A stretch of 64,000 bases of DNA from Achromobacter sp. B7 (GCF_003600685.1 NZ_CP032084.1:6172553-6236552); one strand, 5' to 3'. Positions 1 through 14,892 are shown, numbered from the stretch's first letter. A program made the numbers and translations. The notes: a model not told the origin generated them from the sequence alone.

Positions 1-1402
1 GCGCGCCCTGCTGGTGAGCATTGCACTGATCGCCTGCATACTGATCGCGTCGTGGTTGCTGCTGGCGTACGCGAGCCTATGGTTCGCGCCTACCGCCGCG
101 CTCGTCGGCGTTGCGCTTTGCTATCCGCTGTGGAGCTGGCGCAGCCAGGAAGCCGCCTTGCGCTACATGGACTACGAACTGCGCCGGCTTCAACGTGAGT
201 ACCCGCCCGTTCTTAACGAAGCGCGGGCCCAGCTGACCGGCCCGAACGCGTCGTTGGAAAGCCGCGTGGGCGAACTTCAACGCGCATTGGAACGCGTGCG
301 CAACCTGCGGCGCTTCCTGGCCGACGGGCTGGATGGCATGCCCGATGCCACGCTGGTATTCGACCAGGACGGGCGCATGCAATTTCGCAACCAGGCGGCG
401 GTCATGTATTTCCAGCGGCTTGGCATGCGGCCGCCGCGCGTGGGCCACCCGGCCACGCACTTGCTGGAAAAGACCATTTCCGACACCTCGACGCGACAGC
501 GCGTGGCCGATGCCTTGCGCGGCCAGCTGCCGACGGATGATTCGACTCGCTGGACCGCCGATCTGGAGGTACGCGACTACGCCGGTCGTGACCTTATCCT
601 GAAGTGCGCCCCCATCCATACCGCCGAAGGCGATTTTGCGGGCACGGTGGCCACCCTGACCGATATTTCGCGCATTCGCCAAGCCGAGCGCCAGCGCGAA
701 GAGACGCTGCGATTCATTTCGCACGATATGCGCGCGCCGCAAAGCTCCATCCTCGCGCTGGTCGAGATGAAGCAGGAAAGCGGTGTCCATGAGGGCCAGG
801 GCGAAACGCTTGCGCGGATCGCAACACTAGCCAACCGCACGCTGCATCTGGTGGACGACTTCGTGCACCTGACGCGGGCGGAATCCATGACGATCAGCGC
901 CGTCGAGCTTGATGTGGGCAGCCTGCTGCAAGACGCCGTGGACGAATTCTGGGCGTCGGCGCACAAGCGCGGCATTACGCTGCGACTGCGTACGCCGTTG
1001 CCCGTAGCCTACATACGCGGCGACCAGACGCTGTTGATGCGCGCGCTGTGCAATTTGATCGACAACGCCATCAAATACAGCGCCCCCCACACGGGCATCG
1101 AGTGCGCGATCGACGCATCGCCCGGGCTCTGGTGCGTGACCATTCGAGATCAAGGCCAGGGCATCGCCGAGTCGGATCTTGCACGCCTGTTCGAACCGTT
1201 TTCGCGCGTGGGAGTAGAGAACCGGAATGACGTGGGCGGCGCCGGCCTGGGCCTGGCATTTGTGCGTACCGTGGCCGAGCGCCACGGGGGCTCCGTGCAG
1301 GTCAGCAGCAAGATCGGCGTCGGGTCGGTGTTTACCTTCTGCCTGCCCGTGGCGCCGGACGCGGCTTCAGACGCCGCCGCACCGACCGAGCCATCGGCCT
1401 GA
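1..1402 (+). CDS. CHASE2-type sensor histidine kinase, C-terminal part (cut by window edge)
   Basis: This is the cytoplasmic end of a membrane sensor kinase whose 5' end lies outside the window. A GTG exists at 14, but the frame stays open to base 2, so the true start is probably upstream. The visible protein begins with two hydrophobic segments (about residues 1-40), followed by a PAS-like region (about 100-220). The H-box FISHDMRAP has its phosphoacceptor His near residue 237. The N-box (NLIDNAIKY) and the G-boxes (DQGQGIAE, GAGLGLAF) indicate an intact ATPase domain. The LWSW-RS-EAALRYMDYEL stretch after the membrane segments resembles the region following CHASE2 sensors. Its partner regulator is not in view. 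It converges on the next gene with about 30 bp between them. Confidence 0.8.
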   Translation, partial: RALLVSIALIACILIASWLLLAYASLWFAPTAALVGVALCYPLWSWRSQEAALRYMDYELRRLQREYPPVLNEARAQLTGPNASLESRVGELQRALERVRNLRRFLADGLDGMPDATLVFDQDGRMQFRNQAAVMYFQRLGMRPPRVGHPATHLLEKTISDTSTRQRVADALRGQLPTDDSTRWTADLEVRDYAGRDLILKCAPIHTAEGDFAGTVATLTDISRIRQAERQREETLRFISHDMRAPQSSILALVEMKQESGVHEGQGETLARIATLANRTLHLVDDFVHLTRAESMTISAVELDVGSLLQDAVDEFWASAHKRGITLRLRTPLPVAYIRGDQTLLMRALCNLIDNAIKYSAPHTGIECAIDASPGLWCVTIRDQGQGIAESDLARLFEPFSRVGVENRNDVGGAGLGLAFVRTVAERHGGSVQVSSKIGVGSVFTFCLPVAPDAASDAAAPTEPSA

Positions 1403-1432
1403 CCGGCCAGGCGCAGACGCGCCCACCCGCGC

Positions 1433-2749
1433 CTACTGGAAAACGTGCGAAATCACTGCGGGCTTGCCGGCCTTGATTTCGATCGTTGCGCGATACGGTG
1501 GCAGGTCTGCGTTGCGCAGGACCACCTGATACTTGCCCGGAATCAGGCGGATTTCCTTGACGGGCGGGCTGATCCCGCGTGCCACTCCGTTCACCCAGAC
1601 TTCGCCCCAAGGGCGTATATCCAGACGCACGGTGACCGGTACTGCCAGCGGCTTCGGCTTGGGCGTGTCTTCGGCCGGCGTCACCGCGGTTGAAGTGGCG
1701 GCGCCTTGCGTAGAAGCCGGCGTGCCAGCGGCAGGCAAAACGGACGGTTCTGCCGGAGCGTTTGCCGTCGCGGCGCTGTTCTGGGTGGACGGCTGCGTGC
1801 CGGACTCTGCCCCCGCGCCCGACACAACGGGCGGCGGTCTCGACGCCGCTTGCGGGACGGCAGCAGGTGGCACGGTGGAAGCGGCGGGGGGTGCCGCCGG
1901 CGGCGGCACGGGATGCACGGCAGGTGGGTTCGGCATGACAACTTCCGAACTTGTGATCAGCGCGTTCGGCGCGCCTGCCCCCCAATGAAACCAGCCATAC
2001 ACCGCCAGGCCGATCAAAGCCAGAAGGGCAAGCAAGGCAAGCAGCGGACGACGGTTGCGTGCCGGCTTGCGCATCGCCGACGCGGCGGCTGGTGGCGCGG
2101 AATGGCCGGCCTCGGCTGTGGGCTCGTCGTCGCTTGCCGCCGGTTCTATGTAAGCGGCCACGCCCAGCAGGGCTGCGAATTCGGCCAGCGTCTGCGGCCG
2201 GTCGGCCGGCGACATGGCCAGGCCGCGATCAATCACGGCCAGAAAATCCGGGTTGTATTTCGACAGGCCCAAGGACGCCAGGGGCTCGTATGCATCAGTC
2301 GCCCGGCGCTCGGGCGCAGGCGGCGGCCGGTGGCCTGTTACCAATGCATGCATCACGGCGCACAGCGCGTAGATGTCGCTCCACGAGCCACGCGGCCATT
2401 CCATCGAATCCGTATAGAGTTCAAACGGCGCAAACCCGGGGCTCGGGCTTCGGCTAGCTCGGCGCGAGCGCGCCACGACAAGCTCGGGCAACAGATGCGC
2501 CCGCGCGTTTTCGTCCATGCCTACCGTATCCAGCGTGATATCGCCGCAGATTTCACCCTGCGCATGCAAGGAGATCAGGGACGGCAGCAGGTCCGAGACC
2601 AGCCGCTTGATACGCGATTCCGGCACACCGCCCGCCATGCTGGCGGCAATAGCGCTAAGAGGACGCAAAGCCAGAGGCGCGGCGCCGGAGAAAGGGCCAC
2701 GCGGCGTCAGCAGGCCGGTGGACGTGGACATGATGGGAATTGCGCTCAT
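1433..2749 (-). CDS. Membrane-anchored pseudokinase with C-terminal PEGA domain
   Basis: The N-terminal 200 residues resemble only the C-lobe of a Ser/Thr kinase. A catalytic-loop-like GEICGDITLDTV keeps the Asp but lacks the usual Lys and Asn. An APE-like APFE, a SDIYAL helix and a SPADRP arginine motif are present, but there is no glycine loop, ATP-binding Lys or DFG. It is probably catalytically dead. A transmembrane segment (about 234-256) is followed by a roughly 110-residue Pro/Ala-rich linker and a PEGA-type domain (WGEVWVNGVARG, LIPGKYQVVL) that should be periplasmic. The open frame extends upstream to 2845. I chose the ATG at 2749 because the upstream residues look non-coding, but no convincing ribosome site decides it. 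It is divergent from the lipoprotein gene. Confidence 0.7.
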   Translation of the reverse strand: MSAIPIMSTSTGLLTPRGPFSGAAPLALRPLSAIAASMAGGVPESRIKRLVSDLLPSLISLHAQGEICGDITLDTVGMDENARAHLLPELVVARSRRASRSPSPGFAPFELYTDSMEWPRGSWSDIYALCAVMHALVTGHRPPPAPERRATDAYEPLASLGLSKYNPDFLAVIDRGLAMSPADRPQTLAEFAALLGVAAYIEPAASDDEPTAEAGHSAPPAAASAMRKPARNRRPLLALLALLALIGLAVYGWFHWGAGAPNALITSSEVVMPNPPAVHPVPPPAAPPAASTVPPAAVPQAASRPPPVVSGAGAESGTQPSTQNSAATANAPAEPSVLPAAGTPASTQGAATSTAVTPAEDTPKPKPLAVPVTVRLDIRPWGEVWVNGVARGISPPVKEIRLIPGKYQVVLRNADLPPYRATIEIKAGKPAVISHVFQ

Positions 2750-2885
2750 GCGCGGACTGGTGCGAAGATGGAATAGCGTGAATATTATCCAATTCGCAAC
2801 ACCAGGACATTGCCGAAAATGTCCGAGCGCATCAGGCTGTGGCACGATGGCGTTTCACTCATTCTTCCTACCCCCCTTATAAGCT

Positions 2886-3281
2886 ATGAAAAATCGCCTT
2901 CTGAGCAGTCTGCTCGGCGCGACAGTGATGCTGGCGGGCTGCGCCGGGATCTCGTCCCAGAAACCGGAAAGCCCCCCCACCGCCGACGCCCTGGCGCAAT
3001 TGCAACAAGTCCGGGACACCTACGGCGCGGGCCGCTACGGGGAAGTCATCCGAACGGTTGCCACCTCGGACACGTTGGCCTCGTCCACCAAGGCCGTCCG
3101 CATCGAAGCTTACAAGTTGCAGGCGTTCAGCTATTGCGTCAGCCGCTACACCCAACTGTGCGAAGACAGCTTCGCCCGGATCCTGGCGCTGGACCCCTCA
3201 TTCGAACTGGCTCCCAACGAAGCCGGCCATCCGTCCTGGGGGCCCGTCTTCCAACGCGCCCGCAGCCAGGCAGCCAAGTAA
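2886..3281 (+). CDS. Small lipoprotein, possibly TssQ-type T6SS-associated
   Basis: The 131-residue product starts with a clear lipoprotein signal peptide. The lipobox LAGC places the acylated cysteine at residue 19. The mature part is short and helical-looking, with a TPR-like pattern (tyrosine/alanine-spaced helices, then RILALDPSFELAPNE) and no catalytic motif. It reminds me of small lipoproteins annotated as TssQ-family, T6SS-associated, but that is recognition by overall look and needs a profile search. It is divergent from the PEGA pseudokinase and ends at a bidirectional terminator shared with rpoC. Confidence 0.65.
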   Translation: MKNRLLSSLLGATVMLAGCAGISSQKPESPPTADALAQLQQVRDTYGAGRYGEVIRTVATSDTLASSTKAVRIEAYKLQAFSYCVSRYTQLCEDSFARILALDPSFELAPNEAGHPSWGPVFQRARSQAAK

Positions 3282-3302
3282 CCGCTACCTGGTCGGGATA
3301 AT

Positions 3303-3338
3303 AAAAAAAGGCCGCTGATTCGCATCAGCGGCCTTTTT
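3303..3338. terminator. Bidirectional intrinsic terminator between lipoprotein gene and rpoC
   Basis: A perfect 10-bp stem (GGCCGCTGAT at 3310-3319 with ATCAGCGGCC at 3324-3333) and TCGC loop is flanked by an A-run on the left and T5 on the right. It can stop transcription from both the lipoprotein gene and rpoC, which converge here. Confidence 0.9.
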
Positions 3339-3390
3339 GCTTGCAGCCCCCGCGCCAACCCAGCGCGCGGGGAACTGTCCGGGATTCCGC

Positions 3391-6300
3391 TTATTCTGCG
3401 GAATCGTCCGTGCCGGCGTCGGAAGCCGGGGCCTGATCGTCCGCGCCCACCGTAACCGGCGAGTCTTCGAACGGGTTGGCCTGCTGGCGAGCGGCTTCGC
3501 GTTCCGCTGCCTCCAGCTCTTCCTTGTCGCGGCGTGCGTGGTGGTAAGCCAGGCCGGTACCCGCCGGGATGAGGCGGCCGACGATGACGTTTTCCTTCAG
3601 GCCACGCAGGTCGTCGCGCTTGCCCATGATGGCGGCTTCGGTCAGGACACGCGTGGTTTCCTGGAACGAAGCGGCCGAAATGAACGAGTCGGTCGACAGC
3701 GAGGCCTTCGTGATACCCAACAGCACGTTGTCGTAGGTTGCCGGGATACGGTCTTCGGCAGCCATGCGATCGTTGGCGTTCAGCAGTTCGGAGCGCTCGA
3801 CTTGCTCGCCCGGGATGAACTCGGTATCACCAGCGTCAACAATGTTCACACGACGCAGCATCTGACGAACAATCACTTCGATGTGCTTGTCGTTGATCTT
3901 CACGCCTTGCAGACGGTACACGTCCTGCACTTCGTCGACGATGTACGTCGCCAGCTTCTCGATGCCTTGCAAGCGCAGGATGTCGTGGGGATCGGCCGGG
4001 CCGTCCACGATCATTTCGCCCTTGTTCACCACTTGGCCGTCGTGCACCAGAACCTGCTTTTCCTTCGGAATCAGGAACTCGTGGCTCACGCCTTCCAGGT
4101 CGGTGATAACCAGACGCTGCTTGCCCTTGGTGTCCTTACCGAACGACACCGTACCGGTAACGTCGGCGAGCATGCCGGCGTCCTTGGGCGAACGGGCTTC
4201 GAACAGTTCGGCCACACGCGGCAGACCGCCGGTAATGTCGCGGGTCTTTTGCGATTCTTGCGGAATGCGCGCCAGAACTTCACCCACGGCAACCTGCTGG
4301 CCGTCACGCACGGTAATCAGCGCGCCCACCGGGAACGAGATGTTCACCGAGTGATCGGTGCCGGCGATCTTGACGTCTTCGCCAGCTTCGTTGACCAGCT
4401 TGATCTGCGGACGCATGACGATCTTGCCGCCACGGGTCTTCGGCGTGATGACGACGAGCGTCGACAGGCCGGTGACTTCGTCCACCTGCTTGGCAACGGT
4501 CACGCCTTCTTCGATGTTCTCGAAGCGGACGGCGCCGCCGTATTCCGACACGATCGGACGGGTCAGCGGGTCCCACGTCGCCAGACGTGCGCCAGCCTTC
4601 ACAGCTTCGCCATCGCCAACCAGCACGGTCGCGCCGTACGGGATCTTGTGGCGTTCGCGCTCGCGGCCGTTGTCGTCGAAGATCGCCAGTTCGCCCGAGC
4701 GCGAAATCGCAACGCGTTCGCCCTTGGCGTTCGTGACATAGCGCATCGTGCTGGCAAAGCCGACCAGACCGCTGGACTTCGTTTCGACCGCGCTGGCCAG
4801 AGCCGAACGCGACGCCGCGCCACCGATGTGGAACGTACGCATCGTGAGCTGCGTGCCCGGTTCACCGATGGACTGGGCAGCGATAACGCCAACTGCCTCG
4901 CCTTGGTTGACCGGCGAACCGCGACCCAGATCGCGGCCGTAGCAGTGTGCGCACAGACCGTGACGCGTTTCGCACGTCAGCGGGGTGCGGACCTTGACTT
5001 CGTCCACGCCGATGCGGTCGATGGTGTCGACCAGGTCTTCGTCCAGCAGGGTACCGGCGACGATGGCCGTTTCCTGCGTGTCCGGGTTGATGATGTCCAC
5101 GGCGGCAACACGACCCAGGATGCGGTCGCGCAGCGGTTCGATGACTTCACCACCTTCCACCAGGGCCTTCATGTTGTAGCCCAGCGACGTACCGCAATCG
5201 TCCTCGGTGATCACCAAGTCTTGCGTCACGTCGACCAGACGACGAGTCAGGTAACCCGAGTTCGCGGTCTTCAGTGCCGTATCAGCCAGACCCTTACGCG
5301 CGCCGTGAGTCGAGATGAAGTACTGAAGCACGTTCAGACCTTCACGGAAGTTCGCGGTAATGGGCGTTTCGATAATCGAGCCGTCCGGCTTGGCCATCAG
5401 GCCGCGCATACCGGCCAGCTGGCGGATCTGGGCGGCCGAACCGCGGGCGCCCGAGTCAGCCATCATGTAGATCGAGTTGAACGATTCCTGGCGCACTTCT
5501 TCGCCGTGACGGTTCACAACCGGCTCGGTGGCCAGTTGTTCCATCATCGCCTTGCCGACCTTGTCGCCGGCCTTGCCCCAGATGTCCACCACGTTGTTGT
5601 AGCGTTCCTGGGACGTGACCAGACCCGACGAGTACTGCTTGTCGATTTCCTTCACTTCGCGGCTGGCTTCGGCCAGGATGCCTTCCTTGGCGGTCGGGAT
5701 CAGCATGTCGCCCATGGCGATCGAGATACCACCGCGCGTGGCCAGCTTGAAGCCGGACTGCATCAGCTTGTCGGCGAAGATCACCGTGTCGCGCAAGCCG
5801 CAACGGCGGAACGACTGGTTGATCAGGCGCGAAATTTCCTTCTTCTTCAGGGCCTTGTTCAGGACCGTGAAGGGCAGACCCTTCGGCAGAATTTCGGACA
5901 GCAGCGCGCGGCCGACCGTCGTTTCATGACGGCGGATCACGGGTTGCCATTCGCCTGCCTCGTCGCGCTCGTGCTCTTTCAGACGCACGGTCACGCGGGA
6001 TTGCAGTTCGACTTCGCCGTTGTCATAGGCGCGTTGCACTTCAGCGACGTCGGTGAAGAAAATGCCTTCGCCGCGGCCGTTGATGCGCTCACGCGTCGTG
6101 TAGTACAGACCCAACACGATGTCTTGGGACGGCACGATCGACGGTTCGCCGTTGGCCGGGAACAGCACGTTGTTGGACGCCAGCATCAGCGTGCGCGCTT
6201 CCAGCTGGGCTTCCAGCGACAGCGGCACGTGGACAGCCATCTGGTCACCGTCGAAGTCGGCGTTGAACGCCGCGCAAACCAGCGGGTGCAGCTGGATGGC

Positions 6301-7634
6301 CTTGCCTTCGATCAGGACCGGTTCGAACGCCTGGATGCCCAAACGGTGCAGCGTGGGCGCACGGTTCAGCATGACCGGGTGTTCGCGGATGACTTCTTCC
6401 AGGATGTCCCAGACCACCGGTTCCTGGCTTTCCACCAGCTTCTTGGCAGCCTTGATGGTCGTGGCCAGGCCCATCATCTCCAGACGATTGAAGATGAACG
6501 GCTTGAACAGTTCCAGGGCCATCAGCTTGGGCAGACCGCACTGATGCAGCTTGAGCTGCGGGCCCACCACAATGACCGAACGGCCCGAGTAGTCGACGCG
6601 CTTGCCCAGCAGGTTCTGACGGAAACGACCGCTCTTGCCCTTGATCATGTCGGCCAGGGACTTCAGCTGGCGCTTGTTGGCGCCCGTCATGGCCTTGCCA
6701 CGGCGACCGTTGTCCAGCAGCGAGTCAACGGCTTCCTGCAGCATCCGCTTTTCGTTGCGCAGGATGATTTCCGGCGCCTTGAGCTCCAGCAGGCGCTTCA
6801 AGCGGTTGTTGCGGTTGATGACGCGGCGGTACAGGTCGTTCAGGTCGGAGGTCGCGAAGCGGCCGCCGTCCAGCGGGACCAGCGGACGCAGGTCCGGCGG
6901 CAGCACGGGCAGCACTTCCATGACCATCCACTCGGCCTTGATGCCCGACTTCTGGAAGCCTTCCAACACCTTCAGGCGCTTGGAAATCTTCTTGATCTTG
7001 GCTTCAGAGCTGGTGGCCTTCAACTCGCCGCGCAGCGTTTCCACTTCGCGGTCGATGTCGATGGTGCGCAGCAATTCGCGCACGGCTTCCGCGCCCATCA
7101 GGGCACGGAAATCGTCGCCGTACTCTTCGGTCTTGGCGAGGAAATCGTCGTCCGACATGATCTGGCCGCGCTTGAGCGGCGTCATGCCAGGTTCGATCAC
7201 GCACCAGGCTTCGAAGTACAGAACGCGTTCGATGTCGCGCAGGGTCATGTCGAGCACCATGCCCAGACGCGACGGCAGGCTCTTCAGGAACCAGATGTGC
7301 GCGACGGGGCTGGCCAGCTCGATGTGGCCCATGCGTTCACGGCGAACCTTGGCAACGGTGACTTCAACGCCGCACTTTTCGCAGATCACGCCACGATGCT
7401 TCAGGCGCTTGTACTTGCCGCACAAGCACTCGTAGTCTTTGATCGGGCCAAAGATCTTGGAGCAGAACAGACCGTCACGTTCAGGCTTGAACGTGCGGTA
7501 GTTGATGGTCTCGGGCTTGCGAACTTCGCCGTAAGACCACGAACGGATCTTCTCGGGCGAGGCGATGCCGATCTTGATGGCATCGAATTGCTCGTCTTGC
7601 GAGACTTGCTTAAATAGGTCGAGTAGCGCTTTCA

Positions 7635-7635
<1 letters not shown>
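3391..7635 (-). CDS. rpoC: DNA-directed RNA polymerase subunit beta'
   Basis: This is the largest subunit of RNA polymerase, which forms the catalytic cleft with RpoB. The 1414-residue length is usual for the Bordetella group. The N-terminal zinc-binding cluster ([20 protein letters not shown]) and the Mg-binding NADFDGDQM signature near residue 460 are intact. So is a trigger-loop-like region ([26 protein letters not shown]). Its ATG overlaps the rpoB stop codon by one base (TAATG), implying translational coupling. It is the last gene of the tRNA-tuf-secE-nusG-rpl-rpo operon and is followed by a strong terminator. Confidence 0.99.
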
Positions 7636-11747
<4,112 letters not shown>

Positions 11748-11771
11748 GAGCACTCCGACTCGAGGTTGCAT

Positions 11772-11790
11772 GGGCCGTCAACCACGGCCC
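11772..11790 (-). promoter_or_regulatory. Hairpin in rpoB leader
   Basis: The inverted repeat GGGCCGT-CAACC-ACGGCCC is the rpoB-proximal of three hairpins in the rplL-rpoB spacer. It sits about 25 bp upstream of the rpoB start and could affect processing or translation. No U-run follows, so it is not a terminator. Confidence 0.5.
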
Positions 11791-11804
11791 TAGGTGATAC
11801 GACT

Positions 11805-11851
11805 CCAGGAAACCCCCCTGAAAGGGCATACCCCCAGTAGGGGTTTCCTGG
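11805..11851 (-). promoter_or_regulatory. 12-bp inverted repeat in rplL-rpoB spacer
   Basis: CCAGGAAACCCC at 11805-11816 pairs exactly with GGGGTTTCCTGG at 11840-11851 across a 23-base loop. A long stem between rplL and rpoB is where enterobacteria carry an RNase III processing site. A similar role here is inference. Confidence 0.55.
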
Positions 11852-11856
11852 AAACG

Positions 11857-11894
11857 CAAAAGCCCGGGGACTGCAAACTGTGCTGTCCCCGGGC
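11857..11894 (-). terminator. Attenuator-like hairpin downstream of rplL
   Basis: In the transcript a 10-bp GC stem (GTCCCCGGGC at 11885-11894 with GCCCGGGGAC at 11862-11871) is followed by TTTT. The short U-tract suggests a leaky terminator that would lower rpoBC expression relative to the ribosomal stalk genes, as is known for this operon in other bacteria. Confidence 0.65.
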
Positions 11895-11908
11895 AGTTGA
11901 CGCAGGTC

Positions 11909-12289
11909 TTACTTGACTTCGACCTTGGCGCCAGCTTCTTCCAGCTTCTTCTTGGCGGCTTCGGCGTCAGCCTTGGCCACAGCTTCCTTGACGGGCTTCG
12001 GAGCGCCGTCAACCAGGTCCTTGGCTTCCTTCAGACCCAGACCGGTCAGCTCGCGCACGGCCTTGATGACGCTGACCTTGTTCGCGCCGGCTTCCAGCAG
12101 GACGACGTTGAACTCGGTTTGCTCTTCAGCAGCGGCAGCAGCGCCACCAGCGGCGGGAGCAGCAACAGCGACAGCGGCGGCAGCAGCCGACACGCCGAAC
12201 TTCTCTTCCATTTCCTTGATCAGCTCGGACAGCTCGAGCACGGTCATGCCAGCGATGGCGTCAAGGATTTCAGCTTTGTTAAGTGCCAT
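11909..12289 (-). CDS. rplL: 50S ribosomal protein L7/L12
   Basis: The 126-residue stalk protein recruits translation factors to the ribosome. It has the typical N-terminal dimerisation helix pair ([33 protein letters not shown]), an alanine-rich hinge and the C-terminal domain ([26 protein letters not shown]). An upstream in-frame codon at 12304 would add five residues, but MALNKAEI is the family start. It is downstream of rplJ, its binding partner. Confidence 0.98.
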   Translation of the reverse strand: MALNKAEILDAIAGMTVLELSELIKEMEEKFGVSAAAAAVAVAAPAAGGAAAAAEEQTEFNVVLLEAGANKVSVIKAVRELTGLGLKEAKDLVDGAPKPVKEAVAKADAEAAKKKLEEAGAKVEVK

Positions 12290-12370
12290 TTTTAAGAACT
12301 CCAAATATTTTGGTAATGCCAGGGTTTGGGTGTCGCTTCGTCGTTCAGCGAATTCCGGACAGCAGGGCGA

Positions 12371-12895
12371 TTAGGCCGCTGCCTTTTGGTCGCGCACAGC
12401 CGCGAGGCCACGGGCGAACTTGGTCGGAACTTCGTTGAGCGTACGCACGAATTGCGCGATCGGGGCTTGCATGGTGCCAAGCAGTTTCGACAGCAACTCT
12501 TCGCGGGACGGCATGGTGGCCAAGGCCTTCACACCATCTTGAGTCAGCAGGCTGTTGGGCAATGCGCCCGCCTTGATGACCAGCTTGTCGTTGCTTTTCG
12601 CGAAACCAGCGATAACCTTGGCCGCCGAAACCGGATCAGTGCTGATGCCATAGATCAGCGGACCGGTCAGTTGCTCAGCCAACGGCTCGAAAGCCGTGCC
12701 GGCAACAGCACGACGGGCCAGCGAGTTCTTCAGAACTCGCAGATACACGCCCGATTCACGCGCAGTTTTGCGCAGTACGGTGACAGAGGCGACGTCCAGA
12801 CCACGGTACTCAGCGATAACAATCGATTGTGCCTTGGCGACTTCAGCCGAGACTTCCTCGATTACCACCGCTTTCTCTTGACGATTGAGACTCAC
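12371..12895 (-). CDS. rplJ: 50S ribosomal protein L10
   Basis: L10 anchors the L7/L12 dimers on 23S rRNA and, in well-studied bacteria, represses its own mRNA. The 174-residue protein starts [22 protein letters not shown], with IVIAEYRGL following, as is typical. The 255-bp spacer before it is the expected place for an L10 leader. It is followed by rplL after 81 bp. Confidence 0.98.
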   Translation of the reverse strand: MSLNRQEKAVVIEEVSAEVAKAQSIVIAEYRGLDVASVTVLRKTARESGVYLRVLKNSLARRAVAGTAFEPLAEQLTGPLIYGISTDPVSAAKVIAGFAKSNDKLVIKAGALPNSLLTQDGVKALATMPSREELLSKLLGTMQAPIAQFVRTLNEVPTKFARGLAAVRDQKAAA

Positions 12896-13150
12896 GGTTT
12901 GAACACTCCATCAAAAGACGCCTGGGGCCGGAGCCTTGCGCGTCAACCGAATGCGGCGCCTGGTCGAGTTCTTCGTGTAAAGAAATCTTCCTGGGGACGC
13001 CGTCTACGCTGGATCCGAACTAGATGAGCTTCGGGATTAAGCGGGGCAGCGGGGGTGCGAGCACCGTTCCACTACCCTGCTCCAGCGGTCTTTGACAGCA
13101 ACATCCGGAGGAATCCGGATGCAGCCCAAAGTACGTTTACTGCTGTTGGC
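12896..13150 (-). promoter_or_regulatory. rplA-rplJ spacer, probable L10 leader
   Basis: This 255-bp untranslated stretch separates rplA from rplJ, although the rest of the operon is tightly packed. It contains a perfect hairpin (CATCCGGA at 13102-13109, GGAA loop, TCCGGATG at 13114-13121) without a U-run. By position it should carry the L10-binding autoregulatory leader and perhaps an internal promoter. I did not derive the full leader fold. Confidence 0.55.
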
Positions 13151-13852
13151 TTAGTTGGAAGCCGACAGCGAGGCAATTTCAACGCGAGCACCGCCGCCCA
13201 TCGTGGACGAAACGGCCAGCTTGCGCAGGTAAATGCCCTTGGCAGCTGCGGGACGGGCCTTTTGCAGGGCGTCGACCAGAGCAGCCAGGTTGGTTTGCAG
13301 CTGTTCCACGCCGAACGACGCACGGCCGATCGTTGCGTGGATGATGCCAGCCTTGTCGGTACGGTACTGAACCTGACCGGCCTTGGCGTTCTTGACAGCG
13401 GTGGCGACGTCAGGCGTCACGGTGCCGACCTTCGGGTTCGGCATCAGGCCACGGGGACCCAGGATCTGGCCCAGGGCACCCACGACACGCATCGTGTCGG
13501 GCGAAGCGATGACCACGTCAAAGTCCATTTGACCGGCCTTGATCTGGTCAGCCAGGTCGTCCAGGCCAACGATATCGGCGCCGGCGGCCTTGGCGGCTTC
13601 AGCCTTGTCGCCTTGGGCGAACACGGCAACGCGAACCGACTTGCCGGTACCGGCGGGCAGCACGACCGAACCGCGAACCAGTTGGTCCGACTTCTTCGGG
13701 TCGATGCCGAGCTGCACGGCCACGTCAATGGATTCATTGAACTTGGCGACGGCGGTTTCCTTGACCAGGGTCAGGGCTTCAGCGACCGGGTACAGCTTGG
13801 TGCGGTCGATCTTTTGTGCAATAGCGGCGGCGCGCTTAGACAGTTTTGCCAT
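13151..13852 (-). CDS. rplA: 50S ribosomal protein L1
   Basis: The 233-residue protein ([16 protein letters not shown]) forms the mobile L1 stalk near the ribosomal E site and is the classical repressor of the rplK-rplA mRNA. The signature region around [15 protein letters not shown] is intact. It begins 2 bp after the rplK stop, so the pair should be translationally coupled. Confidence 0.98.
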   Translation of the reverse strand: MAKLSKRAAAIAQKIDRTKLYPVAEALTLVKETAVAKFNESIDVAVQLGIDPKKSDQLVRGSVVLPAGTGKSVRVAVFAQGDKAEAAKAAGADIVGLDDLADQIKAGQMDFDVVIASPDTMRVVGALGQILGPRGLMPNPKVGTVTPDVATAVKNAKAGQVQYRTDKAGIIHATIGRASFGVEQLQTNLAALVDALQKARPAAAKGIYLRKLAVSSTMGGGARVEIASLSASN

Positions 13853-13854
13853 GA

Positions 13855-14286
13855 TTAGATCCCCTCAACCGTGATGCCCATGCTGCGGGCGCTGCCAGCG
13901 ATCGTACGCACAGCGGCGTCCAGATCAGCGGCGGTCAGATCGGGGCCCTTGGCCTTGGCGATTTCTTCAGCTTGGGCGCGGGTCAGCGTGCCGACCTTGT
14001 CGGTATGCGGCTTGGGCGAACCCTTTTGCACACCGGCAGCCTTCTTGATGAGGACCGTCGCGGGCGGGGTCTTCATGATGAAGGTGAAGCTCTTGTCCGC
14101 GAAGGCGGTGATCACCACCGGAATCGGCAGACCAGGCTCCATGCCTTGGGTCTTGGCGTTGAACGCCTTGCAGAATTCCATGATGTTCAGGCCGCGTTGA
14201 CCCAGTGCCGGGCCAATCGGGGGGGAGGGGTTAGCTTTACCAGCCGGTACTTGCAGCTTGATAAAGCCGACGATCTTTTTCGCCAT
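13855..14286 (-). CDS. rplK: 50S ribosomal protein L11
   Basis: The 143-residue protein binds the GTPase-associated centre of 23S rRNA. The N-terminal proline-rich segment ([20 protein letters not shown]) needed for factor interaction and thiostrepton binding is clear, as is a C-terminal RNA-binding domain ending in RSMGITVEG. It lies between nusG and rplA on the minus strand. Confidence 0.98.
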   Translation of the reverse strand: MAKKIVGFIKLQVPAGKANPSPPIGPALGQRGLNIMEFCKAFNAKTQGMEPGLPIPVVITAFADKSFTFIMKTPPATVLIKKAAGVQKGSPKPHTDKVGTLTRAQAEEIAKAKGPDLTAADLDAAVRTIAGSARSMGITVEGI

Positions 14287-14349
14287 GCTTTGCTCCTTGC
14301 GGGTTATATCGCCCCGGCGTTAACAGCCTGGGCTCCCCGGGGGTTGAAA

Positions 14350-14883
14350 TCAGGTCTTTTCGACCTGGCTGAAATCGAGTTCGACGGGTGTGGCACGACC
14401 AAAAATGGTGACCGACACGCGCACCTTGCTCTTTTCGTAATTGACTTCTTCGACGTTGCCGTTGAAGTCTGCAAACGGACCTTCCTTGACCCGAACCATC
14501 TCGCCCACTTCGAAAAGAATCTTGGGGCGGGGCTTCTCGACACCCTCTTCCATCTGGGAGAGGATCTTTTCGACTTCCTTTTCGGAAATCGGGGTCGGAC
14601 GGTTGCCCGAGCCACCCAAAAAGCCGGTGACGCGGTTCGTGTTCTTGACCAGATGCCACGTTTCGTCGGTCAGGTCCATTTCTACCAGGACATAACCGGG
14701 GAAAATGCGGCGTTCGGTGATCGATTTTTGACCACCCTTGACCTCGACGACTTCCTCGGAGGGCACAAGGATGCGGCCAAAGGACGTTTGCAAGGCCGCG
14801 CGCTCGATGCGCTCTACCAGGGCCTTGTGAACGCTCTTTTCCATGCCGGAGTACACATGGACGACATACCAACGCTTACTCAT
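14350..14883 (-). CDS. nusG: Transcription termination/antitermination factor NusG
   Basis: NusG links RNA polymerase to Rho or the ribosome. The 177-residue protein has the NGN domain ([16 protein letters not shown] at the N-terminus, then [12 protein letters not shown]) and a C-terminal KOW domain ([21 protein letters not shown]). It starts 9 bp after secE, the standard pairing. Confidence 0.98.
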   Translation of the reverse strand: MSKRWYVVHVYSGMEKSVHKALVERIERAALQTSFGRILVPSEEVVEVKGGQKSITERRIFPGYVLVEMDLTDETWHLVKNTNRVTGFLGGSGNRPTPISEKEVEKILSQMEEGVEKPRPKILFEVGEMVRVKEGPFADFNGNVEEVNYEKSKVRVSVTIFGRATPVELDFSQVEKT

Positions 14884-14892
14884 TCGCCGTCC

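Noticed and set aside
3337..7617. Very long open frame on the plus strand opposite rpoC
   Set aside because: It is the antisense shadow of rpoC in GC-rich sequence. The translation is Arg/His/Val-rich with no domain motif, while the minus strand encodes an intact RpoC.
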